Assembly (NCBI GenBank): GCA_017163975.1
Contig: JAFFSR010000243.1
Location: forward strand, 1,426,001-1,490,000
From: Anastatus disparis
Taxonomy: Eukaryota; Arthropoda; Insecta; Hymenoptera; Eupelmidae
DNA: 64,000 nucleotides
Direction of reading: 5' to 3'
The position numbers and the translations under genes were made by a program. Within the stretch, counting starts at the first letter, position 1. Each line of letters begins with the position of its first letter. A model generated the notes under the pieces. It worked only from the letters and a program-made list of their open reading frames with translations, was not told the DNA's origin and made no database searches. Below are positions 45,550-55,217 of this stretch, piece by piece.

Positions 45550-47131
45550 CCCACACAGCATGGAACATTTATGGAAGCTTGCTAGAATATTAGCACAAAA
45601 TTTGAAATATTTTTAGAATCTCCCATGGAATATTCCTGTAATATTTGTATGTCCTTGATTCTTCTCACATTAGAATATTCCATGGAATATTTTTGAAAGA
45701 TTTCAAGAATATTTCAATGGAAGGTTTGGGTAATCTTTCATCTTTCATGAAATGTTCCTGGAAGATGTTTGGAAGATTTCGATGAAACATTCAAAGTTTC
45801 AGATCTACCACAAAAAATTTCTGGAATATTTCATGTAAGGTTGTAAAATGCTGAGAGGAGATAGTATATATATTATATAATAACACATTATACTCATACA
45901 TCAATACACATACGCATGCTGTAACGTTTTTATTCTCCGCGGGTAGAAAAATAACATTTTGAACTTCTGTTGCCGGACGCTTCAGTGAGTGACCAGGGTC
46001 CGAAGGCAGGAGGTGGGTCAGGATAGATGGTGGAATGATAAAGGATAGTAAACAGGTTTACACGTTTGTTTATGCTTGGGAGTACCTAGGCTTTATTGTA
46101 CTCTAAATACTTATATTTTACAACGACATATAACAATAATAGTAGAAAATGATAAACTAACCTAAATTATATAAATCAATTAACTAACCTAATATAATTG
46201 CGCGTGATACAATGAAATAAAGATTGAATTTATTTTAAGCCACTTGACGGCAAAATAAATGGAATTATATTACTTTTTTTTAATCAAAAATAAGCTTTGT
46301 CTTTAATAATAAATCACGATGGATTATACGGCAGTTGACGGCCTGGACGGTCGGCTGGGGTTAATTCTGTAATCGTGTAATGAACCATCAAAATGTAATA
46401 TTAATAAACTGATTATTATGATAGCAGTAGGTGAACGACACTCTTACTGTGGTCGAGTGGAATGCAGCTGAAGGCCTAAGACTCTCAAATGCGCGGCAGA
46501 TGCACATGAATAGAGCAGTCTTACCCAGCTTTGTTCCGACGACGGCAGTAGATGTAAAGCACCTTTAAAGCTAAACATAAATATGACTATAATGGGTGGG
46601 AAGCACCCTTAACATTATTATGAACTTATATTGAATCAAGCAAGATATTATTTACAAGGCGGCCGGTACAGCGGCTCAGCAGTACGAACTATATGGTGTG
46701 AAGCAACCTTAATATTAATGCAAATCTGTATTTAAACTAATCTAATTATTGTTTATGAAACGGCCAGTACAGCGGTACAACGGCGCGCGCTACAATAGTG
46801 TGGTGTAAAGCATCCTTAATGCTAATACAATTTTAAAGCGGGAGTTTTGAATGCGCGATATAACATAATCGTCGCAATGCATAAACAGTGACATTTAGTT
46901 ATGAAATCGCATTTACATATTCGCTTCCAACGTACACAACAAAGTGCCGACCCTTTTGCTTATATAGTATGTAAGGTTGAATTTTTTCGCCGAAAGCTAA
47001 CAAGGGAGATTTCAGTGGAATATTTCGAAATATTCTGTGAAGACTGTCTAGAATCCGCATAAAGGATTCAATTGAAATATTCCAGTGTAAGATTTCGAAA
47101 TGTTTTAGTAAAATCTTCAATGCTATGTGGG
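45550..47131. mobile_element. TIR element made of palindromic words (copy 2), split by a solo LTR
   Basis: The ends are CCCACACAGCATGG (45550) and AATGCTATGTGGG (to 47131), matching copy 1 at 5556-7209. The interior has GGAATATTCC and GAAATATTTC words. Removing the solo LTR at 45920-46876 leaves about 620 bp. The host repeat's empty version (near 26630) reads GACAATTCATTTAAAT, while here CATA and CATG flank the element, suggesting a short CAT(N) duplication. Confidence 0.75.
45920..46876. mobile_element. Solo LTR, 957 bp, with ATGC target duplication
   Basis: It starts TGTAACGTTTTTATTC and ends CATAATCGTCGCA, with ATGC at 45916-45919 and 46877-46880. Inside, AAGCACCTTAA-like segments recur near 46557, 46601, 46701 and 46808, with CGGCCGGTACAGCGG words between them. 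No frame is found. Confidence 0.65.
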
Positions 47132-49221
47132 CATGAGCACGAATACACGTACATACAAATATGTAATCAAAGTTACATAAATGTTATTAATGAAGAATGG
47201 TTTACAAGTAAATTTTCAAACACCGATGTATTTTCATGGAAATAATTTAAGTACTTTATTCTTTTAATAATAATTGAATAAAACCTATATAATCATATAA
47301 ATTTATTTAACTGTTTATCAAATTAAATGATTATTTATTAAATATATTTTTCTTACATATATATTACACAAATAATAATTATAATGAATTATAGTTAATC
47401 ATAGCATTGAAATTTTTTTTTGATGAAAATGTTATTTGATTGACATTTTTAATTGTGTTTTAATACAAATAGAACTATATTTAAAAAGTTTCTTCTCATC
47501 AATAACAAATATTTTGATTGCTTAGATATTAATTCTTCATTAATATTAAGAATTTATTTATAAATTATAATATCAATGATATGGGAATGAAAAAAAAACA
47601 AATATGAAATTGAATATAATATAACCTCACTTGTGATATTTATATTCTACTAAGAATTTACATTTGATGCAACTAGAATTGTTGGTGTTACGTTCAGCAT
47701 ATAAGTTAAATCATTAATTAATTTTTTTTTTATGAATGACTGAATTGCAGCCATGCATCGACTTCCTTTCGACTGACGCACGAGAGCTACGTCTCCAGGA
47801 TTGGAAGTCTGAGAAAGAAACAGCAAGGATAGGTTAAGTAAATTAGTAGACTTATACGCATATGCAGTATCTAGGGTTATACAAATATATTTCCTTTTTT
47901 TTTTATAGTCAAGACACGAAGCTTTGCTTCCTACATTTATTGTTTCCTTCTTTTTCTTTCTTACTATTTCGCTTCGGGACGAACTATGCTACTATATGCA
48001 AAATTTATTTATTATTTCTTGCATTTCATTTCGTTATTTTTTACTAGTTTTTACTTTAATTACAACAATAGACAAGCGCTCTCCCTTCATTCGCGTATGA
48101 ACAATAAGAGCAGCTCGTTTCTGCGCCATGCTTCCGCCCTTGAGATTTATAATAAGAAAATTTGGAAAACTCTCTACCTTTATTTTTCCTGTCTTGATCA
48201 CTGCTATTCCACAACGTCAGCCATTTACTCTTGTTGCTACAGTTGTCTCTGGAACTCGTGAGTTAAAATAAAACTTCTTCTTTCTTTCAATTTGCGTTTC
48301 CTAGGTTGATGGCTTGCAGATAAATAGTGGCTGGCTGCTGTTGAATCTGGTGAAGTTCAGGCTGCTTGGCGAAATTGACATCGCCAGCGAGAAATTGGTC
48401 GGGAAAAAGAGGGTCCACGCCTGCAAGCTTGAAGCTTTATACTCTAATTCTCGATTCTAGAAGCTTCGTTGTTGCTAAGGCGGTATATTTTTTTTTTTGA
48501 TTATTCGTATAATTTCCAGCCATACGATTGGTTGCCAGTCGGCCCTCCCTGTATGATTCTTTTCTGGAAACCATAATTTTAATTTAATAAAAAGAGGTCA
48601 GCTTGAAGTTTATTAGTAATTAATTTCTGCCATTATTATTTTGGTTCCCTGTTTTTTGGACTTCGTCAAAGCTTTTATTTCTAATTTGGCAATAACTTTG
48701 GATAATTGCTCCACATAAATTGGATTTAATGTTCCTCCACTCTGTATTTCTCCAGGGACGGCCTTATCTATTTTTATTATTCACTTTATTCTCCTACCGC
48801 TTTGCTGAAATGCTTTCATACTCCTCTATGTTAATTTAACGATATTCTGTGAAGCCGTTCATCGTTGTCAGGCTTATCGCTTTTTCTAAGCTTGCCGCCT
48901 GCCCGCATCTTTTTTTAGCATCTCATTCAGCTGGTACTTCTCTTTTCTTTGCCGATTCATTCGGCCGCCGAGCCTTGATCTTCATTAAGGTCAACTGAAT
49001 TTGTTTGCTATTTGTCTCTCGCATTTGTTTATTCAATAATTGTTCATAATATTGGAAAAAAAATTTTATTTTTTTGTATTATTATCTATGTGCGTATCTA
49101 TATTATGGTTAAATAATGATAATAATTTATTTTAAAGCTTTGTATGGAAATATTCCTCTTTACTTTAATACTTTTTTATTTTTCTTACCAACAGCAAAAT
49201 GTAATCGTTTATTATTAAACA
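47132..49221. other. Dispersed repeat remainder and unassigned DNA
   Basis: 47132-47670 continues the dispersed repeat seen at 26640-27290. 47690-49110 is less AT-rich and mostly unassigned. On its minus strand, around 49030-48600, there is coding-like sequence (e.g. GEIQSGGTLNPIYVEQLSKV) broken by stops, possibly an old retroelement gag. I could not confirm a family, and the short frames at 47862-48261 have no known domain. Confidence 0.35.
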
Positions 49222-49725
49222 GGCACACAAAAAAAAGTCGATGTCCGCGGAGGCGACCTTTGGGGTTCTATGTTTTTTGGGTCGCTGATTCTGAATCGTG
49301 TGTCGGTTTATTCAGATCAGATCGCTTTCAAGGTCATTTAAAGGTCAAATGAAGAAATTATTGCTGAAAAAATCTGGAAAAATTCATACGTCGGTTTTTG
49401 AACATGCTGAATCCGAATCCGGTGTCGGTTGACCTTCATGAGTTCAAGGTCAAGATCATTTAAAGGTCAAACCAACAAAATAACCTCAAAAAAAATTGGA
49501 AAAATTTATATATAGGTTTTGAGGGTCGCTGAATCCAAATCCAAGGTTGATTTGATCATATCTGGTTATCTGAAGGTCATCCGAGGTCATTTGAAGGTCA
49601 AATTTGGAAAAAAGGGTCAAAAAATCTGAAAAAATTCAAATGTAGGTTTTTGAGCATGCTGAATCCGAATCCGGTGTCGGTTGACCTTTATGAATTCAAG
49701 GCCGAAGTCATTGAAAGGTCAAATC
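49222..49725. repeat. ~125-bp tandem repeat rich in AGGTCA half-sites
   Basis: Four diverged units are marked by CTGAATCCGAATCCGGTGTC-like words at about 49283, 49409, 49530 and 49662. At least eight AGGTCA words occur (49331, 49342, 49447, 49463, 49574, 49584, 49594, 49715), two of them as TTCAAGGTCA, plus TGACCTT on the other strand. AGGTCA is the nuclear-receptor half-site, and TCAAGGTCA is the FTZ-F1 type. Confidence 0.75.
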
Positions 49726-50416
49726 AATTAGGTACTATTGAAAATATGTTAAAAAAATTAATTTAGAATCATCTTTAGTTTTTTGTCTATCTAGAATCTG
49801 GAAATATTAATTTATCTTCATCAACATTAGCTGCTGTGATTTTCTCAAAAGTAAGGCAGTGTACTTTCTTATCAATATTTGTTGCTGTAGATTTCTTGAA
49901 AGAGAAAGCTTTGTACCCATAAAAATAGTATATCTTTAGTAAAAAAGTTGGGTCTTTTTGCTCTAATATGGTAAAAAATACATTTTTTATAAATGTCCAC
50001 ATGTGTTTGCGGTTATGAGCGAATGTTTGCGTGTGTGCATGTATGGATCTACGGATGTATGTATGTGTGGACGTGCGGATGTCTAGATGTTTTGATATAT
50101 GTAATTGATTCTTTTTCACCTGTTGCCTCGACTAGTCGTGTGACGATGACAACTACCCTGTAAGGGGATGTGTAGAATGATTCGCTCATACGCTAGTCGG
50201 GGTATCGATGCCAGTGAAAGTGCACTGCCTTACAGGGGGTCGACAGGGTGTGAGGATGATGCTGTAGTGTGTTCGTCGACTAGTTGACATTGTCCTCGTT
50301 AAAGACAAAAAGCCCTTTCACTTAGCCCTGGAGAGGTAAAAGGGTTATTACCTCCAGGACAGCGGACTCACCTGCAATCGGACCAGGATCCCTGTCGAGT
50401 GGGTTTATATAAAAAT
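49726..50416. other. Unassigned; includes a GC-richer SINE-like block
   Basis: 50120-50410 is GC-richer (GTCGTGTGACGATGACAAC, CCCTGGAGAGGTAAAAGGG) and may be a retroposon fragment, but I see no tRNA-like promoter boxes that I would trust. The frame at 49787-50119 (minus) has no known domain. Confidence 0.35.
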
Positions 50417-51690
50417 ATGGAAAATGTAAACAAACCTTCAACCTTCTCTTCTAAACACGTATGCTCGAAAGATGTTAACGCATTTTGCTTCATTTATGGA
50501 ACATTTATTCCGAACAAAAACGATTGACGATCGTTTAAGAGGAGGTCGCGTATCTCTGTCTTTTTCTAATCAGAAAATTGAGTTTTTTACAGAAACTAAT
50601 AACTTTAGCAAAAAATGAAGAGAAAGCCGCATCTTGTATCAAAAGAAGCAATATTTTCTTTGATAAGAAAGAATTAATTATATTGCTTTGTTTTCAAGAA
50701 AACCTTGAAAAACTTAAATCATAGAGGTTAGGGTGGATAATTTGGTTTTTCAAGGTTTTCTTGAGAACGAAGCAATAAAATTAATTTTTTCTCATCAAAG
50801 AAAACATTGTTTTTTTCGATACAAGGTGCGGCTTTCTCTTCATTTTTTGCTAAAGTTATTAGTTTTTGTGAAAAAGTCATTTCTTTGATTAGAAAAGGAC
50901 AGAGATACGCGACCTCCTCTTAACGAAGATTTTCGGAATGTATACAAAGAATGCTTTAATTCAGATATAGTTTCGAGTGATTGGGCTCCTGATAGTATTT
51001 GCAATAACTCCCGCAGAATGCTTTTTATTTGGAAAAAAACTAAAGACGATTCTAAATTGATCTTCATTAAACCCACAGAATGGAATGAGCTATCCCATGA
51101 AGATGATTGTTATTTCTGTAAAACCGATATCCGTGGGTATAATAAAAAAATGTACATAATTTAGAATACGCCCAGGTAGAATCAGTAAAGCCGTTGAGAG
51201 AACTCAAACGATTGATGAGGTTGATGTTGATAGTATAGAAAATGTATCAATTGAATCTAAAGATGATGATAATGATGATGACAAAAACACTAAGACCGAT
51301 GATGAAAATCAAGATGAATATGAAAACGATAGCAGTGAAAGCTCTAATGAAGTTTATAAACCAGGTGGAGTTAGCAATAGAATTCCTGAAAAATTTACAC
51401 AGTCCGAACTTAATGACCTTGTAAGAGATTCGGGACTACCTAAAGATGGTGTGGAACATTTGGCTTCCGTTTTAAAAAGTAAAAATGTATTAGAAAAAGG
51501 TACAAAAGTAACGTTTCATAAAGAAAGAAATGAGAGTTTTAAGCAGTATTTCGAAGGAAAAGTCTTTGATGAAAACAAATTAGTGTACTGCTCAAATGTT
51601 AAAGGACTGAGGAAGAACTTAAGCCAAATACTTATAAAGATGATGATTGGAGACCGTTTATTGACTCATCGAAAAGAAGCTTAAGAGGAC
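50417..51690 (+). pseudogene. Fragment of an arthropod protein family of unknown function, split by MITE
   Basis: From the ATG at 50417 the frame reads KDVNAFCFIYGTFIP, is interrupted by the TTAA-flanked MITE at 50539-50919, and resumes as EDFRNVYKECFN, DWAPDSICN and EDDCYFCKTDIRGYNKK. After a stop near 51162 it continues in another frame with an acidic linker, then FTQSELNDLVRDSGLPKD, VLEKGTKVTFHKERNESF, LVYCSNVKGL and a final IDSSKRSLK at the next TTAA, where a second MITE half starts. The motif order is one I associate, from memory and with moderate confidence, with a widespread arthropod family of no known role. At least two frame breaks make it a relic. Confidence 0.5.
50539..50919. mobile_element. 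TTAA-family MITE, complete (~381 bp)
   Basis: GAGGAGGTCGCGTATCTCTG at the left mirrors CAGAGATACGCGACCTCCTC at the right. TTAA flanks both sides (50535-50538 and 50920-50923). The arms pair nearly throughout. TTAA duplication fits piggyBac-type transposition. It interrupts the coding remnant at 50417-51690. Confidence 0.9.
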
Positions 51691-51828
51691 GCTGTATCTC
51701 GATATCCTTTTCTAATTAGTGAATGTAAGTTTTTGGAAAATCTAGTGATTATTGATAGAAATTAAGACTTGTCCGCAACTTGTATAGTAAAAAGCAATAT
51801 TTTCTCTGATGAGGACACATTATATATC
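51685..51828. mobile_element. TTAA-family MITE, left half only
   Basis: TTAA (51681-51684) is followed by GAGGACGCTGTATCTCGATA, and then the sequence of the 62001 element as far as TCTGATGAGGACA. The right half is gone; env-like sequence (minus strand) begins soon after. Confidence 0.75.
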
Positions 51829-51899
51829 ACTGTAATGCTCGCTGGCTCATCCACTGAGAAAATCCAGTTATGTGATCTTGTCTTAATGTATGTGGAGTG

Positions 51900-52603
51900 A
51901 AAATTATCTCTATATCGAATATTGCAACTCCGCCATGGATACTCCCTTATATCTTTTACTGACGCATATTCGCAGCTTGATTCGTTTTTGAAAGGATACT
52001 ACGATTGAGGGCATGTAAAATATTTTTGTCCTTCTTTGCAAAGCGTTCTATTTTACTTACAGTTTCTTGTGTCTGATTAGTCCCTTTGTTTAATTGACTC
52101 TCCACTACGATTTGTCGCTCTTGGATGCCGGTTACCATGTGATTCGCGTTTGTTCGGACAAGCTCTTCCTATAGTCTATAATGTGTTTTAATATTTTCTG
52201 ATAGGCTACCATTGGTTTTGTTTAAAGAATGTACCAGGCTTTCATATTTTTCCACCGTGCAAAAAAATTCTTTTTATAGTAGTTTGGATTGTCCTTCGTA
52301 CTTTTTGCATTTCTTAGGTGTTAATTTACACTCTGCTTGTAATTTTTTGCTGGCTGCTTTATATTTCAGTATCTGCTTGATATTTGGTTGCACATTTATT
52401 ATGACGGTTAATGTCCAATCAGTTTTAATAAATCTTACATCCTGTAATCTATCAAATATAAGTCCTACGTTATTTTGTGTTTGTACGCTAAGGTACGCAT
52501 CCTTTTTCTCTTTTTCATGGCTCAACCCTAGGACACATAGCACTATCACGAGGAATGAATACATTATTTCTGAAAAAGAAAAAGTTAAGATTGCTAGATT
52601 CAT
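51900..52603 (-). pseudogene. Env-like envelope glycoprotein remnant (errantivirus/baculovirus F type)
   Basis: The frame from 52603 has an internal Met followed by a hydrophobic signal-like segment (SFLVIVLCVLGLS). Next is GLIFDRLQDVRFIKTDW, resembling the N-terminal region of errantivirus Env and baculovirus F proteins, and a cysteine cluster (AECKLTPKKCKKY). After a stop at 52274 a second frame (52138-51956) has a polar, coiled-coil-like segment (ESQLNKGTNQTQETVSKIE) that suits the post-fusion-peptide helix. I see no furin site or fusion peptide and no transmembrane anchor, so the ectodomain is incomplete. It lies downstream of pol and the BIR/RING frame in the same orientation. A role in membrane fusion is inferred for the ancestor only. 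Confidence 0.55.
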
Positions 52604-52817
52604 TGCTCAGGGTAAATTATATTTATTACTATGTAGATGTCCCCCTTATTTTTCTATAACTTGATAAAAGCTTTGGGAGAGTTAATAAAAACACTACGCA
52701 ATTAATTTCATTGTGTTTTTTCTTATTTCTTTATTTATTTTTTTTTTCTATATGTGTACTCTATTGTTATTTCCTGCTACTCCTTTCCCCCTTTTTTTTG
52801 TCTTCTCTGTTGTCTCG

Positions 52818-53207
52818 TTACCCCACATAGATGCAAAATTTTAGCCCTATTACTGCTCTGCAGATATTACACGATACAAGCCTCATAGAGCAGTCGTAGC
52901 AAGTGGACGTATGTCCACATGGGAAAAAGACGATCTGTATTTCTTGCGCAAAACATATTGTTCACCCAATCCTAGGTGGCGGCGGTAATGCGTCCAGAAA
53001 CTTACATGATCCTCCCCATTTCTTATGTATTTGATAAGGATCGTCTGTTACCTCCCATCTACAGTATTCCATGTGGTATTCACAGCACCGAACTTCATCA
53101 ATTATCCCTGTGAAATTGAATCCTGCTGCTGCCAGGTACTCAGGTTTAGTATCGGGATGGGGCCAATTTCCGAAGCTGTTCCTTCTCATTTATTCTGACT
53201 GATACAT
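52818..53207 (-). pseudogene. Compact IAP-like gene: one BIR domain plus RING finger, one stop between them
   Basis: The BIR lies at 53189-52980: SFGNWP, YLAAAGFNFTG, DEVRC and DDPYQIHKKW. The zinc spacing C-x2-C-x16-H-x6-C is kept, but the second ligand is Tyr (residue 38; Cys35, His55 and Cys62 are present). A TGA at 52962-52964 follows, in the position of the first RING cysteine. In the same frame come the other seven RING ligands: Cys (52953-52955), Cys (52917-52919), His (52911-52913), Cys (52899-52901), Cys (52890-52892), Cys (52869-52871) and Cys (52860-52862), then a natural stop at 52818. The linker is about nine residues, unusually short. A TAA also precedes the Met at 53189. IAPs block caspases and ubiquitinate partners. 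Viral capture or an insect host origin are both possible. Confidence 0.8.
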
Positions 53208-53389
53208 CTTTCCCTTTTTTTTGGTTGTATAATTATATTATATTGTATTATCTTTTCACCTTTTTCTTTTCTTTGCTTTACGTCATGAGCTTATTTTCTC
53301 CCAGTGATCTTTCTTTTTATCCTGATTTCTGCTGTAGTCCTCTCTTGAGAAACGATGATACTATTGTACAAAGAAGAAAACAAAAATAC

Positions 53390-53585
53390 ATTTTTTGCCA
53401 TTCTAACCCCAAAATCTCAACTTCGTTGCTCTTTCTTGGCTCTCATGGCAAAAAATACGGTTTGCAACTGGTATGAAAAGGCTTTTTTACGAAACTCGTT
53501 ACGACCCTCGCCTTCGGCTCGGGCCGTAAACTTCTCGTTTCGTAAATAAAGCCTTTTCATACCCGTTACAAAATGTACTATTTCC
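53390..53585. mobile_element. Hairpin MITE, copy C
   Basis: Homologous to 40940-41143 throughout: CCCCAAAATCTCAACTTCGT, GGCTCTCATGGCAAAAAATA, TATGAAAAGGC and CCTTTTCATACCCGTTAC. The foldback is preserved. It lies between the cysteine-rich frames and the BIR/RING gene. Confidence 0.8.
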
Positions 53586-53769
53586 TTATTACTTTATAGT
53601 TTCTTTTTTTGTTTAAAATTTTTTTTTTCATATATATATTCTCTCCCCCGCTGCTTATTTTCTTTGGTTTATCATTACTGTTTTTGTTTGTTCTAATTTA
53701 AGCTGTAATTTATGCTCTCTTTTTTCTTTATAATTGAAACTACATGCTTAAGTAATTTATTGCAGAAGA

Positions 53770-54050
53770 ATATTTTTAGAACACCACTACATCCAAGGGC
53801 AGGGGTCCTCCGCAACGCCAACAGAGAGTTTGATACTTTAAATCGTATTGATAATGCGGACACCCGTATTCCATTGCATTTGAAAAATTTTCTTGGCCCT
53901 GTTTGTCAAAAAGTAATATGCGCATGAAATACATCGACGCCACACGACTAACGGGTCTTTGCATATCCGGCACTGTCCGTATCAGAGATCATCGCTAAAT
54001 CCATACCTTTCATACTCCAGGTGCAAATATTGCATATAGGTGACTCCATA
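53770..54050 (-). pseudogene. Small cysteine-rich (zinc-binding-like) reading frames
   Basis: One frame opens with an ATG near 54032 and reads MESPICNICTW. Another has QCRICKDPLVVWRRCISCAY, a C-x2-C...C-x2-C pattern. A third (53973-53776) carries EYGCPHY and CWRCGG. The paired cysteines line up head to tail across frames, suggesting one Zn-binding protein of about 90 residues broken by frameshifts, or overlapping small genes. I do not recognise the family. It lies between pol and the BIR/RING gene in the same orientation. Confidence 0.4.
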
Positions 54051-54660
54051 ATCCTACCTCATTATTAATACTAATTCCAGAAGTTCCTTAGATTCACCAT
54101 CTTCTACCTCGTCGTAATAGTCTATGGCGCTTTCATGCACTATCATTTGTTATCGGGCCCTTGTTTGTGCGCGTAGATCCTCGTTGTTTTTTGGGTTAAT
54201 TTCTGACAATTTATTTTGCAGTTCCCATAAGGCAAGCCTGAATTGAACACTGCTGTAGTACAAAATGGATGTAATTATCTCTGTTCATGTTTGTGGTGGC
54301 TCATGATACCCAGGCGAAGGGCGTCCCCGATGTATTTGTCTACGAAATCTCATTCCGTCCAACATGATTTGACGGACTGGATCGTCCCGTAAATACTCTT
54401 CTCGCTCTTTCCTTTTCATGTATCTTCTTTGTTTGGCCGTGAAGGAGGGAACTGGCAACTTAAGATAGTATTCTTCCAAGGCTCGCTGAATTTGCCAAGC
54501 TACTTTATCGGTTGAGCTTGTCTGCAGCTAGTCATTCCTAAGTTGCTTCTGTTTTTTCCTTTTATTTTCAGCAGCTATCTCTTCTTCTCTATAAAACTCT
54601 TTTATGGCCCCTAGTATCTGTACTAGCACATTCATTTCTTCTGGAAGGCTGTTGATTAAA
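54051..54660 (-). pseudogene. Unrecognised reading frame, ~200 codons with three in-frame stops
   Basis: A single frame on the minus strand runs from NKFLINSLPEEMNVLVQILG through a Lys/Glu-rich stretch, then (after TAG near 54531) DKVAWQIQRALEEYYLKLPV, KQRRYMKRKEREEYLRDD and MLDGMRFRRQIH. A TGA follows at 54285, then FRLALWELQNKLSEINPKNN, a TAA near 54148 and DYYDEVEDGESKELLELV. The composition is protein-like and charged, with mostly helical segments. Stops aside, the frame is kept for about 600 bp. No family recognised. Its place just after pol suggests a retroelement accessory or structural protein. Confidence 0.4.
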
Positions 54661-54843
54661 AATTTGTTCTATTCGTTGTTGTTTGATCAAATAAAAAAAG
54701 TTTTCTCTCCCCTTTTTTTTACTAAAAAAATTTTTGTTCCTCTCTTTTTCTCTTTTCTCCTTTCTCTTTTTATTTATTTATTTTTTTCTCGTTCTTTACC
54801 CCCCCTTATTCTCTCTTTTTCTTTTACGTTTTTGGTCGCCTTT

Positions 54844-54906
<63 letters not shown>

Positions 54907-55217
54907 CTTATTCTTACCCTAACCTTGTAGCGTACATTTGTTTTCGTCCCCTTTTTATTTTTATGTGTATAATTTTTTTAAGACCTAAATGTATATGTAT
55001 ATATTTATTTATGCGACTGTCACACTTAAACTTTAGAGACTCCCTTCTGTCTTACTCTAATTCAATTTATTTTCCCATTAATTTTCCTATATTTAAACAT
55101 ATTATTTTAATCCTTATCTCCTCTTTTTTTTACTTTGGTTTCAAATAGGATTTTTTTACCCACTCAGAATGAACTACCTTAGTTTTATGATAATTTATTC
55201 TTATTTTAAGATTATAT
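54661..55217. other. Pyrimidine-rich spacer with TA microsatellite
   Basis: Mostly T and C on the plus strand, with a TA run at 54847-54904. The plus-strand frames here are low complexity. No gene. Confidence 0.5.

Noticed and set aside
46899..47120. 73-codon minus-strand frame at the end of the palindromic-word element
   Set aside because: It lies across repeated GAAATATTCC words with no recognisable domain.
50120..50410. tRNA or tRNA-derived SINE head in the GC-rich block
   Set aside because: I could not fold a cloverleaf or find convincing A and B boxes.
52212..52664. 150-codon plus-strand frame over the env remnant
   Set aside because: It is the shadow of the minus-strand env-like frame, which has a signal-like segment and family motifs.
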